DNA of 64,000 nt. Source: Pseudomonadota bacterium (GTDB lineage Bacteria > Pseudomonadota > Gammaproteobacteria > Steroidobacterales > Steroidobacteraceae). The notes beneath the pieces were generated by a model. That model was not told the DNA's origin. It was given only the letters and a program-made list of their open reading frames with translations, and made no database searches. The translations under genes and the position numbers were made by a program. Every line of letters begins with the position of its first letter. Position 1 is the first letter of the stretch. Below, piece by piece: positions 22,219-30,513 of this stretch. Where the stretch lies: positions 1-64,000 of the forward strand of contig JAJZDX010000014.1 in assembly GCA_021805865.1 (NCBI GenBank), given 5' to 3'.

Positions 22219-22872
22219 TCAGCCTCCGGCCGCACCGCCGCCGGGCTTGACGGCGACTGCGTCGATCAGCGCCGAGCGGCCGGCGTGTCCACTGCCCTCC
22301 TCGAGCGTCTGTTCGTGCTCGCTCAACAGCAGCCACTGCGCATCCGGCAACAGCTCGCGTAGCATCTGTGACGTGTACAGATGATCGAGCCGCCCCGGGC
22401 CCCCGGTGCGGTACTCGAGCTGTTTCGGCGTATAGCCGTGAACCAGCAGCAAGCCGCCCGGCTTGAGGGTGCGCCAGATCCCCGCAAACAGGCGGGCCCG
22501 CATGGCCGGTCCGGCGAATTGCACGAAGATCGCCGCCACCGCATCGAAAGCGGACGGCGTCCAGGTCCACGTATCCACATCGCTCACGTGAAAGTCGACC
22601 GGCGCGCCGCGCTCCCTCGCCCAGCGCCGCGCCTTCTCCACTGCGACGGGGGATAGATCGAAGGCGGTGACGCGCAATCCTCGCTCGGCCAGATGAATCG
22701 CATTGCGACCTTCGCCATCGGCCACGCTGAGCACCGTGGCCTCGGGGCTCAGGCGCGCCGCCTCGCGACGCAGGAACCCGTTCGGCTCGTCTCCGAACCA
22801 CCGGCCCGGCCTGGAAAAGCGCTCGTCCCACTGGGCGCGGGCATCGTTGAATCCGGTGTCGTTTGCACTCAT
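22219..22872 (-). CDS. SAM-dependent methyltransferase, class I
   Basis: A 217-aa class I methyltransferase. An N-terminal W-D-E-R-F segment (ARAQWDERFSRPGRWFGDEP) resembles TehB/thiopurine-type enzymes. Motif I is VLSVADGEGRNAIHLAERG, with Asp-Gly-Glu-Gly in place of the more usual Gly-x-Gly-x-G order. Motif II is VTAFDLSPVAVEKA, and LKPGGLLLVHGY is the post-motif strand. GGAG precedes the ATG. The substrate cannot be predicted; related proteins act on small molecules. It converges on the transpeptidase gene. Confidence 0.85.
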   Translation of the reverse strand: MSANDTGFNDARAQWDERFSRPGRWFGDEPNGFLRREAARLSPEATVLSVADGEGRNAIHLAERGLRVTAFDLSPVAVEKARRWARERGAPVDFHVSDVDTWTWTPSAFDAVAAIFVQFAGPAMRARLFAGIWRTLKPGGLLLVHGYTPKQLEYRTGGPGRLDHLYTSQMLRELLPDAQWLLLSEHEQTLEEGSGHAGRSALIDAVAVKPGGGAAGG

Positions 22873-22924
22873 CGCACGCTCCGCAAGTCTCCGTCAACGC
22901 CCGATGGGCGAGCAGGCGAATAGG

Positions 22925-23371
22925 TCATTTGACCTTGACGCCGCCTCCGTCGAACACCGCGACGTCGGTCGGGATACCTGCGCGCACGCTGGCCCCGACA
23001 GTGCAGAAGTCTTCGAACTGTGCGAGCACCCGATCGAGATGCGGCACTTGATCCGCCGCCGCGCCGAGGCGGATCTCAACCTCGATGCGCAGCACGCGCA
23101 AGCGCCCCGCCTCGTTTCGGCCGATGTGCGCGCGCGCGGTCGTGGTGATGCCCGCGGGATCGCTCTTGAACTTGGCGAGGGCGAAATTCAGGCTCGAGCT
23201 CATGCAGCTGGCCACCGCGGCGAGCAGCAGATGGGAGGGCGAGGGTCCCGCGGCCCGCCCGAGGGGCGGCGGCTCATCCGATACCAGATGGGGCATGCCC
23301 TGCGCGAAGGCGATGTCGAACTCGTAATCCCGCACCTGGTGGAGGGTGAGGCTCGGCGGTTGCTCGGGCAT
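22925..23371 (-). CDS. OsmC-family protein
   Basis: A 148-aa OsmC/Ohr-fold protein. ATG 23371 is chosen (GGAGAG upstream, and the fold begins there) over an upstream GTG/ATG frame of poor composition. The two redox cysteines are in AAVASCMSSSLNFALAKF and QFEDFCTVGASVRAGI. OsmC proteins reduce organic hydroperoxides or bind small ligands. It lies close to, but may be separate from, the methyltransferase gene and follows a GST on the same strand, so an oxidative/electrophile-stress cluster is possible. Confidence 0.85.
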   Translation of the reverse strand: MPEQPPSLTLHQVRDYEFDIAFAQGMPHLVSDEPPPLGRAAGPSPSHLLLAAVASCMSSSLNFALAKFKSDPAGITTTARAHIGRNEAGRLRVLRIEVEIRLGAAADQVPHLDRVLAQFEDFCTVGASVRAGIPTDVAVFDGGGVKVK

Positions 23372-23568
23372 GGAGGGCTCTCCGGCAGCGTGAGTCGCCT
23401 CAGCATACCTGCGGCGGAGGACCGGTGCCCGTGGAAAGTGCCGTCCAATTAAGATTGCTCCGGCGCCCCGAGAGCCGCTGAGTACGACCGGGACGCGCGG
23501 CATCGCGCCCCGGCCGCCGTGCAGGGCCCGCAAGCCCGTCGGACTTGGAGCGTTCCCGGGCCACCGCG

Positions 23569-24177
23569 CTACTGGATCAGCCCCTCGGCCCTCATCGCGG
23601 CCTGCACCGCCGGCCGCGCGGCCACGCGCCGCTGGAAGGCCTGAAGGTTGGCGAACTGCGACAGATCGAGCTTCACGTGCTCGGCCCAGTTCGTCACGGT
23701 GAAAAGATACGCATCGGCCGCCGTGAATGTGTCCCCGAAGAGGTACTGCCGGCCTTCGAGCTGCTTGTCGGGCAGCGCATAGCGCCTGAGCAGATACGCC
23801 TGCCGCTCCGAGCGCGTCTGCGCCGGGGTCTCCGGGCGAAAGAGCGGCGAGTAGCTCTTGTGGAGCTCGGAACTGATGTAGTCCAACATTTCCTGCAGAC
23901 GATAGCGCGCCATGGTGCCCGAGGGCGGCGCCAGACCGGACTGAGGCTTGAGGTCCGCGAGATACTGGACGATCGTCGGGCCCTCGGTGAGGATTTCCCC
24001 GTTGTCGAGCCCCAACGCCGGAACGGATCCCTTGGGGTTGATGGTGAGGAAATCACCTTCGGTGGCGATGGTCTTGGTCTTCAAATCCACTTTCTGCAGT
24101 ACGACATCGATGCCCGCCTCGCGAGCGACGATGTGAGGCGAGAGTGAGCACGCGCCGCTTGCATAGAACAGTTTCAT
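23569..24177 (-). CDS. Glutathione S-transferase, beta-class-like
   Basis: A 202-aa GST with the thioredoxin-like N-terminal half: MKLFYASGACSLSPHIVARE (Cys10 in the bacterial beta-class position), FLTINPKGSVPAL with the cis-Pro, and NGEILTEGPTIVQYLADL. The all-helical C-terminal half includes YLFGDTFTAADAYLFTVTNW. It conjugates glutathione to electrophiles or repairs oxidised partners. AGGAGG precedes the ATG. It is divergent from an HxlR regulator across a 120-bp region full of TTACC/GGTAA half-sites, implying control by that regulator. Confidence 0.93.
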   Translation of the reverse strand: MKLFYASGACSLSPHIVAREAGIDVVLQKVDLKTKTIATEGDFLTINPKGSVPALGLDNGEILTEGPTIVQYLADLKPQSGLAPPSGTMARYRLQEMLDYISSELHKSYSPLFRPETPAQTRSERQAYLLRRYALPDKQLEGRQYLFGDTFTAADAYLFTVTNWAEHVKLDLSQFANLQAFQRRVAARPAVQAAMRAEGLIQ

Positions 24178-24229
24178 GCCAATCCTCCTGTCGAATGAAT
24201 GCGAAGCGGCGAAAAGCTACCAGCCGTAC

Positions 24230-24287
24230 TTACCTTTGTATAGCATGTTACCTTCGGTAATGAAAAATTCCGCTAACCTCCCGGTAA
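24230..24287. promoter_or_regulatory. Repeated TTACC/GGTAA operators for the HxlR regulator
   Basis: TTACC at 24230-24234, a dyad TTACC-TTC-GGTAA at 24248-24260, and TAACC-TCCC-GGTAA at 24274-24287, all in the short region between gst and the hxlR-type gene. Several dyads with the same half-site make autoregulation and control of gst likely. Confidence 0.65.
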
Positions 24288-24297
24288 GGATCGAGGT

Positions 24298-24720
24298 ATG
24301 CCGCACAAGATCCGCAAGAGCGCGGCCCCGCCGCCGCCGACCGGGTGCCCCATGGGCACCTGCATGCGCCTGCTCAGCGGCGCCTGGACCCCGAATGTGA
24401 TCTGGCAGCTCTCCGGCGGGCCACGCCGCTTCGGCGAGCTCTGCCGGGACATCCACGGCATCTCACCGAAGATGCTGACCGCGCGGCTGCGGGAGCTGCA
24501 GGCCAAACGCGTCGTGATCCGCGAAGTCGCGCCCACCTCGCCGCCGTCCGTCGAGTACGCGCTCTCGCAGCTCGGCAGGGAGCTCATTCCCGTCATCGAC
24601 ACCATCGTGAAGGTAGGCACGCGCCTGCTGCAGGATGCGGCCGGCGTCCCCGCGGAAGGGCAAGTCACCGCCCGGCGCAGGTCGTGGTCGAGGCGAGCCG
24701 AAATTACTCGCGCCAGATGA
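24298..24720 (+). CDS. HxlR-family transcriptional regulator
   Basis: A 140-aa winged-helix protein with the HxlR signature. The N-terminal Cys is in TGCPMGTCMRLLSGAWTPNV and the helix-turn-helix is RRFGELCRDIHGISPKMLTA, then RLRELQAKRVVIREV. A second nearby Cys (PMGTC) may form a redox switch, as in HxlR proteins that sense electrophiles or disulfide stress. The C-terminus beyond residue ~110 is an Arg-rich tail. It faces gst, its likely target, and overlaps the end of the small membrane-protein gene on the opposite strand by 17 nt. Confidence 0.9.
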   Translation: MPHKIRKSAAPPPPTGCPMGTCMRLLSGAWTPNVIWQLSGGPRRFGELCRDIHGISPKMLTARLRELQAKRVVIREVAPTSPPSVEYALSQLGRELIPVIDTIVKVGTRLLQDAAGVPAEGQVTARRRSWSRRAEITRAR

Positions 24721-24958
24721 GGCAGAAGCAAACGTACGCTGTGACGAAAAGCACGCACAAGCCGTACACGATGAGCGTGGCGCCGGTCGCGGCGAGGTAA
24801 ACGGACTGCCGGGGCGCTTCGGGAGCGAGTCTTCCCAGACTGCGAAAGCCTGCCGCAATCCGTCCTCCTCGCGACAGCCGCTGCTCGGCGCCTCCCGCGC
24901 GCTCGAGCCTCGGGGGCAGCGCAGGCGGACCATCGGCCCCCCGTGTCCATGCGGGCAA
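24704..24958 (-). CDS. Small protein with one C-terminal membrane segment
   Basis: The C-terminus (PRQSVYLAATGATLIVYGLC, then VLFVTAYVCFCLIWRE) is a convincing transmembrane helix. The N-terminal part is Arg/Gly/Pro-rich and the start is unsure; TTG 24958 is the best in-frame choice, giving about 84 aa. It follows another small membrane protein on the same strand. Unknown function; moderate confidence that it is real. Confidence 0.45.
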   Translation of the reverse strand: MPAWTRGADGPPALPPRLERAGGAEQRLSRGGRIAAGFRSLGRLAPEAPRQSVYLAATGATLIVYGLCVLFVTAYVCFCLIWRE

Positions 24959-24984
24959 AAGACGGCCCTGCAGCGGGCGTACGC

Positions 24985-25164
24985 TCAGGCCCGCGCTCGG
25001 CGCAGAGTATCGAGCAGCCCCGCCGTCCCACCGGCGAGCGAGCCTACGATCTGACCTGCGGCGGTCAGCGTCCCCACGGCGCCGAAGATCGGCAGAACCG
25101 TGAGCAGCGCGACCCCGGCGGTGGCGCCCAGGGCTACGTTCTTCAACAGATCTACGAGTTTCAT
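24985..25164 (-). CDS. Small hydrophobic protein, 59 aa
   Basis: Starts at ATG 25164 with AAGGTGG just upstream. The sequence MKLVDLLKNVALGATAGVAL, then LTVLPIFGAVGTLTAAGQIV and GSLAGGTAGLLDTLRRA, is one long Gly/Ala-rich hydrophobic region of the glycine-zipper type with charged ends. Such peptides insert in membranes and may form pores or oligomers. No family recognised. It may be co-transcribed with the membrane protein downstream. Confidence 0.55.
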   Translation of the reverse strand: MKLVDLLKNVALGATAGVALLTVLPIFGAVGTLTAAGQIVGSLAGGTAGLLDTLRRARA

Positions 25165-25395
25165 CGTCCACCTTGAGTCTGCGGCTGCGGAAACCTTGCG
25201 CATTCTAGGCTCCGGCGTGGCGGGTGGAGCAATCCCGATGGGGCCGCAAACGGAAGCATGGGATATATTGCAGGAATTTCATTTGGTTGCAACGCAATCT
25301 ACCGACGACTCATTGGGCCTGCGCTGCCTCAGCAATGACGCCGTTGCGGTCCCCGCCTATCATCGGAGCTCCTCAGCGGACAGGACGACTCAGCC

Positions 25396-26253
25396 GTGAT
25401 CCTCGACGCATTCATCGCCAGCCATGCGAGCGCCATCCGCCTGGGAAGCTTCCTCGGTGCCTTCGCCCTCCTGGTGCTGTGGGAAATGCTCTCCCCGCGC
25501 CGGCCTCGGCGCACATCCAGACGGGCGCGCTGGACCGGGAATCTGGGGCTCGTCATCCTGAACAGCCTGCTGCTGCGCCTCCTCTTCCCGGCCGCGGCGG
25601 TGGGGGCGGCGGCATTCGCCACCGCTCATGGCTGGGGGTTGCTCGGACTGGCACATCTTTCCGCCGGGCTGACCGTCGTGATCGCCGTCGTTGCGCTCGA
25701 CCTCACCATCTACCTGCAGCACGTCATGCTGCACGCCGTGCCGGTGTTCTGGCGGCTGCACCGGGTGCATCACGCCGACCTCGATTTCGATGTCACCACG
25801 GGCTTGCGCTTCCACCCGCTCGAGATCCTCCTGTCCCTGCTCATCAAGCTCGCGGCCATCGTGCTGCTCGGCGCGCCGGCGGTCTCGGTGGTGATCTTCG
25901 AGGTGCTGCTCAACGCCACCTCGATGTTCAATCACGGTAACGTGCGCCTGCCGGCCGCAGCCGACCGGATGCTGCGCTGGCTCATCGTCACTCCGGACAT
26001 GCACCGCGTGCATCACTCCATCGAGGACGACGAGACCAACAGCAACTTCGGGTTCAACCTGCCATGGTGGGACCGGCTGTTCGGAACCTACCGCCCTCAG
26101 CCGCGTGCCGGCCACGACGCCATGACCCTGGGCATCCGCACCCTCAGGCGTCCCAGGGTATGCTCGGGGCTGCCCGGCATGCTTGCCATACCGTTCATCG
26201 GCGATGGCGCCGGCTACGCGATCAATCGCCGCTCATGGGGGCCCTCTGCATGA
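25396..26253 (+). CDS. Sterol desaturase / fatty acid hydroxylase family membrane enzyme
   Basis: A 285-aa di-iron membrane enzyme. Four to five hydrophobic segments surround the histidine boxes: HVMLH, FWRLHRVHHADLDFD, LRFHPLE, FNHGNVRLP and MHRVHHSIEDDE. That is the full His set for the family, which hydroxylates or desaturates lipid substrates using O2. The start is a GTG with a weak ribosome site. Its stop overlaps the ATG of the next gene (ATGA), so the two form a coupled pair. The substrate is not predictable. Confidence 0.9.
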   Translation: MILDAFIASHASAIRLGSFLGAFALLVLWEMLSPRRPRRTSRRARWTGNLGLVILNSLLLRLLFPAAAVGAAAFATAHGWGLLGLAHLSAGLTVVIAVVALDLTIYLQHVMLHAVPVFWRLHRVHHADLDFDVTTGLRFHPLEILLSLLIKLAAIVLLGAPAVSVVIFEVLLNATSMFNHGNVRLPAAADRMLRWLIVTPDMHRVHHSIEDDETNSNFGFNLPWWDRLFGTYRPQPRAGHDAMTLGIRTLRRPRVCSGLPGMLAIPFIGDGAGYAINRRSWGPSA

Positions 26254-26924
26254 AGCCTGCATCCGCGAAGTGGACCCGCATTGGCCTCCTCGGCCTGCTC
26301 GGCGGCATCGGCCTCTGGTCCTACCTGCATCGGGGCGCGCTCGACCCCCATGCTCTGGCGCGGGTGGCGCACACGGCCGGCCCCTGGGCGCCGCTCGGGT
26401 TCATGGCGCTCTATGCCGTGGCGACGGTGGCTCTCGCGCCCGGGTCGGTGCTCACCTTGGCCGGCGGAGCGCTGTTCGGGCCGCTCGCGGGCACCCTCTA
26501 CAACCTCACCGGCGCAACCCTCGGGGCAACAGGGGCATTTCTCGCCTCCCGCTACCTGGCGGCGGATTGGGTGCGCCGGCGCGTCGGCGGCCGGGCCGAG
26601 CAGATCATCCAGGGTGTCGAGCGGGAAGACTGGCGATTCGTGGCGTTCGTCCGCCTGGTGCCGCTGATTCCCTTCAATTTGCTCAACTACGCCCTCGGGC
26701 TGACCCGTATCCGCCTCTCGCGCTACATCATCGCCTCGTATCTCGCCATGCTGCCGGGGACGCTCGCCTACACCTATCTCGGTTACGCCGGGCGCGAGGC
26801 GGCCACCGGCAACGCGGATCTCGTGCGCAAGGCACTGCTGGCGCTCGCACTGCTCGCCGCCGCGGCGCTCCTGCCGCGTCTGGTGCGCCGCCGGCGCGCT
26901 GCGGGACATCCGCCGGCCCTTTGA
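26250..26924 (+). CDS. TVP38/TMEM64 (DedA-superfamily) membrane protein
   Basis: A 224-aa inner-membrane protein with 5-6 hydrophobic segments. The SNARE-assoc/DedA motif is visible as FVAFVRLVPLIPFNLLNYAL and LAGGALFGPLAGTLYNLTGA, with the re-entrant-loop character of the superfamily. Members are implicated in lipid scrambling and membrane homeostasis. It is coupled to the fatty-acid-hydroxylase-like gene by a 4-nt overlap, suggesting a joint lipid-related task. The C-terminus is a short Arg-rich cytoplasmic tail. Confidence 0.88.
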   Translation: MKPASAKWTRIGLLGLLGGIGLWSYLHRGALDPHALARVAHTAGPWAPLGFMALYAVATVALAPGSVLTLAGGALFGPLAGTLYNLTGATLGATGAFLASRYLAADWVRRRVGGRAEQIIQGVEREDWRFVAFVRLVPLIPFNLLNYALGLTRIRLSRYIIASYLAMLPGTLAYTYLGYAGREAATGNADLVRKALLALALLAAAALLPRLVRRRRAAGHPPAL

Positions 26925-26936
26925 GGAGCGCCCCCC

Positions 26937-27704
26937 TCAATCCGGCAGCCCGCGGCTGCGGATATAAAGGTGCAGGTATTTGCGGCGCACGTAATTGGAC
27001 TCCACCAGCGCAAAGACCATCCCGCGCCAGCCGTCGAGGAAGCCCAGCCGCAGCACGTACCCGCGGAGAAACCGCCAAGCGGGATTCACCAGCACCTTGC
27101 CAAGCCCGCAGCGCCTGCCGCGCGCATCCAGCGCAGCGGCCATCAGCACGGCATAGCGCTGCATGCGCAGGAGATGATCGGAGAGGCTGCGGTAGGAGAG
27201 ATGCTCGAGGTGCCCGTGCAGGCGCCCGACCGGCCCCTCGATGCGGGTGTTCTCGTGGATCTCCTCTCCCGCCCAGCGGCCGCGCCGCCGGTCGAACAGG
27301 CGCACCAGCCGGTCGGGATAGGCGTTGCCGTGGCGAAGGAAGCGGCCGAAGTACTCGGTGATGCGCGGGATCGAGCAGCCGGCGAAGCCCTCGAAGCCGG
27401 TGCTGCGCAGCCGCTCGATCTCCGTGCGCAGCTGCACGCTCACGCGCTCGTCGGCGTCCACGCACAACACCCAATCATTGCCCGCCGCCTCCACCGCGAA
27501 CTGTTTCTGCGAGCGATAGCCCGGCCAGTCGCGCTCGATCACCCGCGCGCCGAGCGCCGCGGCCCGGGCGCGAGTGTCGTCGGTGGAATGTGAGTCCACG
27601 ACGAGCACCTCGTCGCAGAAGCTCACGGAGCGCACGCACGCCTCGATGCGATCCTGCTCGTTGTAGGTAATGATGCAGGCCGACAGGCCGCAACGATCCG
27701 CCAC
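26937..27704 (-). CDS. Family 2 glycosyltransferase, WaaE/KdtX-like
   Basis: A 255-aa GT-A glycosyltransferase. The start is GTG 27704, with GAGGTG 4 nt before it; the frame continues upstream only into a dead receptor gene. Motifs: LSACIITYNEQDRIEACVRS, DEVLVVDSHSTDDT, WVLCVDADERVS (the D-x-D metal site), and the WaaE-like H-G-H-L-E-H block (GRLHGHLEHLSYRSLSDHLL). WaaE/KdtX-type enzymes add a sugar to the inner core of lipopolysaccharide. The GT9 gene two genes upstream supports a role in LPS assembly. Confidence 0.9.
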   Translation of the reverse strand: MADRCGLSACIITYNEQDRIEACVRSVSFCDEVLVVDSHSTDDTRARAAALGARVIERDWPGYRSQKQFAVEAAGNDWVLCVDADERVSVQLRTEIERLRSTGFEGFAGCSIPRITEYFGRFLRHGNAYPDRLVRLFDRRRGRWAGEEIHENTRIEGPVGRLHGHLEHLSYRSLSDHLLRMQRYAVLMAAALDARGRRCGLGKVLVNPAWRFLRGYVLRLGFLDGWRGMVFALVESNYVRRKYLHLYIRSRGLPD

Positions 27705-27839
27705 GCTCACCTCGCCCGGACCCGGCAAGGTCCGCCGGGCCCCGAATCGAGGCAGTCTATACGCATTTGGCGATCCCAGGCGCCTGCCGCGGCGGTCCTC
27801 GCAAGACATCCGGTCATCGGGGGCGTCCCCCGCACCCCG

Positions 27840-28760
27840 GCTCCGGCCGCCCGAGGCGCGCGCGGCCGCAACCGGGGCACGCCCGAGATCGTCAGCGAGT
27901 TCAGGTACGGGATATAGATCTGATTCAGCACCCGCCCCGCCGATCCCGCCCTTCAGCCCGGTGATGAGCCGGCAGTCGTTGCAGGTGAAGCTCTCGATGC
28001 GCGGCCCGAGCGGTGTCAGCCAGTCCTTCATCTCGAGCGGTCCGGCGCTCGGATTGACGCGCGCGGTGAGCAGGGACTCGAGCGCGGAATTTCCCGTCAC
28101 ATACGGATTGTTCTGCGGAACATGGATGAACTTTCCCGGTCCGATGTAGGAGGCGCCGTTGGTATCCTGGGCGAACGAGTGCATGTAGGTGATCTGCGCG
28201 CAGGCCTCCACCTCGCGGTTGACCTTGTAGGTCGTGCGCGCAAACAGATTGTACCGCCGCATCGGCACCTGGACGAAGAAGTACGGCCCGAGGTACGACT
28301 CCACGGTGGAGCAGTCCGGAGTGATGTGCAGTCCGGGCACCTTGCCCACCGGTCCGCGGTAATTCTGCACGCAGCTGCCGGGATCTCGGGTGGTGAACAG
28401 GGTGCCATCGGTGTTGATGCCGATGTGGCCGGGGTAATTGCCGGCGCTGTGGCCCGCGACCGCGCTCGTTGTATTCGAGGTCGACGATCGCGTTGCCCTT
28501 GTGATGCGCGAAGCTCCCGCCCATCAGGATGCTGAGGCTGTTCTCCATCCCGTCGCCGTGCGTGCTTGCCCCGTGCTGGCAGGAGAGCTGGATGCCATGG
28601 AAGTGATGGCGCAGCCGGAAGTTCACCACGCCGGCGAATGTGCGATGCGCTCATCGTCACCAGCGGACTGTCGGAGGTATCACTGCGCGTGGCGATATGG
28701 CTGCCGGTCACGATGACCTCGGACAGCTCCGATGGAGCGGCTGCGGAGGCGGCGGCGCTA
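27840..28760 (-). pseudogene. TonB-dependent receptor, N-terminal and middle part, decayed
   Basis: Order of readable pieces: SELSEVIVTGSHIATRSD (TonB box and plug start) at about 28.7 kb; GVVNFRLRHHFHGIQLSCQH in the next frame; then FFVQVPMRRYNLFARTTYKV, VPQNNPYVTGNSALESLLTA and LTPLGPRIESFTCND in a third frame; and LNQIYIPYLNSLTISGV in a fourth. Most of the plug and the C-terminal barrel are gone. At least three frameshifts and two deletions make it dead. It lies between the GT2 gene and the MBL hydrolase gene. Confidence 0.75.
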
Positions 28761-29411
28761 CCGCCGGGCGGTGAACAATCGATCCGCGACGAACGGGTTG
28801 GTGCGCCGCTCGGCACCGAAAGTCGAGGCCGGCCCGTGGCCCGGAACGAAACGCACGTCGTCCCCCAGCGGAAAGAGCCGCTCCCGGATGGAGTGGATCA
28901 GGGTCTGATGATCGCCGCGGGGAAAGTCGGTCCGCCCGATCGAACCCGCGAACAACACATCTCCCACCCACGCGCAGCGCTGCGCACGGTGGAAGAACAC
29001 GACATGCCCGGGAGTATGGCCTGGACAGTGCAGGACCTCGAGCGTCTCATCGCCGACGGTGACGCGGTCGCCGTCCTCGAGCCAGCGATCGGGCTCGAAG
29101 CGGTCGGCCGCTGGAAAGCCGAACTGCGCCGCCTGCACGGGCAGCGCCTCGATCCAGAACCGGTCCTCGCGCTGCGGCCCCTCGACCGGCAATCCCCGCT
29201 CGCGAGACAGCTGCGCGGTGGCCGCGCAGTGATCCAGGTGCGCGTGCGTGAGCAGGATCTTGGTGAGCGCGAGCCCGCGCCGATCCGCCTCGCTCAGCAC
29301 TCGATCGAGATCCCCGCCCGGATCGATGACGGCCCCCCGACCCCGCTCGTCCCACACGAGCGAGCAGTTCTGTTGGAATGGGGTGACGGGAATGACGAGC
29401 GAGTGCAGCAC
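28758..29411 (-). CDS. Metallo-beta-lactamase-fold hydrolase, glyoxalase-II-like
   Basis: A 217-aa MBL-fold protein of the YcbL/GloB-like type. The Zn-binding motif THAHLDHC is followed by LHCPGHTPGHVVFF, AWVGDVLFAGSIGRTDFPRG and RFVPGHGPASTFGAERRTNP, a complete set of ligands. Start set at GTG 29411, preceded by GAGGG and consistent with the family N-terminus (SLVIPVTPFQQNCSLVW). Such enzymes hydrolyse thioesters such as S-lactoylglutathione. It starts 7 nt after the GT9 gene ends, so the two are likely co-transcribed. Confidence 0.9.
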   Translation of the reverse strand: MLHSLVIPVTPFQQNCSLVWDERGRGAVIDPGGDLDRVLSEADRRGLALTKILLTHAHLDHCAATAQLSRERGLPVEGPQREDRFWIEALPVQAAQFGFPAADRFEPDRWLEDGDRVTVGDETLEVLHCPGHTPGHVVFFHRAQRCAWVGDVLFAGSIGRTDFPRGDHQTLIHSIRERLFPLGDDVRFVPGHGPASTFGAERRTNPFVADRLFTARR

Positions 29412-29418
29412 GAGACCC

Positions 29419-30453
29419 TCAGGAGAGCAGCCGGGCAACCCGCTCGGACACCGCGTCCGGGTGGTCGTCACGGGCGGTGACGGCGCAGCTGCTGCCCCGC
29501 CGCGGCGCATAGAGCGCCGGCAGCGTCACTTTGAACAGGCCCACGGTGAGGGTGTCCGTCGCGGCCCCGAGATGCATCAGGCCCGAATCGGCGCACACGA
29601 AGCAGCTCGCCGCCTCGATCACCGCGGCCACCTGCCGCACGTGGCGCGAGGCATAGCCTGGCAGCTCCGCCAGGGAGGCGGTCCCGCCGGGAGGGCGGAT
29701 CTCGATGATCCGCGCGCCGGGCAAGCGCCGCTCGAGTCCCTGGATCATGTGCCGCCACCACTCGAGCGCAAAGCGCTTGGCGCCGGTGGCATGCGTGGCC
29801 ACCACCACCACGGGACCTGAATGTCCCTCACCGGCCAGCCGCGCGAGCTGCTCCTTCCCGAACGTACGCTCCGCTTCGGTCAAGCGGATACCGAGCTTCG
29901 CATCGTCCACTCGGGCGGCCTCGACATCGAGATCGAGCACCGCTCGGCGCAGCAGGTACACGGGATAGGCGCCCATGTGCCGCGGCGCCTCCTTGAAGGG
30001 AATGCTGACATCGACGCCCCGGCGCTTGCGGGGGGTGATGAAGCCGACTTTCACTCTTCCGGTGAGCCAGCGGGTGAGGAAACGGGACGTCCAGGAGTTC
30101 GGGCTCGGGTCGAGGATGAGGTCATACTGGATCCGGCGCACGCGCAGCAGGGTGAGCAGGTACCGGAGCGGATGGCGCACACCCCGCAATGGCAGCTCAT
30201 ACACCCGACACACCCCGGAGAACGCCTGAAACACCTCATGCGCCGCGGGACACCCTGACAGCACATCCACGCGGGCATTGGGCAGTGTGGCCTCGATCTC
30301 CTCGACGAGCGGCGTCAGCAGCAAGGTATTGCCGAGACGCGTATTGGGGCGGCAGATCAGGATGGAGGGCCCCGCAGCTGCATCCTGGTGGACGCCGGGC
30401 GTGTCTCGGGCGGGAAGCGGTTCAGCCGGCGGCATTCGCCCATTTTGAACCAT
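29419..30453 (-). CDS. Family 9 glycosyltransferase, heptosyltransferase-like
   Basis: A 344-aa GT-B protein of family 9. Features: ILICRPNTRLGNTLLLTPLV at the N-terminus (the L-G-D/N-x-L-L-x-x-P signature), VKVGFITPRKRRGVDVSIPF, a conserved R-H-V-R-Q-V-A-A-V-I-E-A-A block, and CFVCADSGLMHLGAATDTLT, the nucleotide-sugar region. The first ~25 residues are variable. GT9 enzymes add heptose to LPS inner core. It is grouped with the GT2 gene downstream, separated by the MBL hydrolase and a receptor remnant. The exact sugar and acceptor are unknown. Confidence 0.87.
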   Translation of the reverse strand: MVQNGRMPPAEPLPARDTPGVHQDAAAGPSILICRPNTRLGNTLLLTPLVEEIEATLPNARVDVLSGCPAAHEVFQAFSGVCRVYELPLRGVRHPLRYLLTLLRVRRIQYDLILDPSPNSWTSRFLTRWLTGRVKVGFITPRKRRGVDVSIPFKEAPRHMGAYPVYLLRRAVLDLDVEAARVDDAKLGIRLTEAERTFGKEQLARLAGEGHSGPVVVVATHATGAKRFALEWWRHMIQGLERRLPGARIIEIRPPGGTASLAELPGYASRHVRQVAAVIEAASCFVCADSGLMHLGAATDTLTVGLFKVTLPALYAPRRGSSCAVTARDDHPDAVSERVARLLS

Positions 30454-30513
30454 GTCCCCGGCCCGGAACAGGGGAGCACGCGGCTCACGCCCTCATCACG
30501 CCACGCACGGTCC

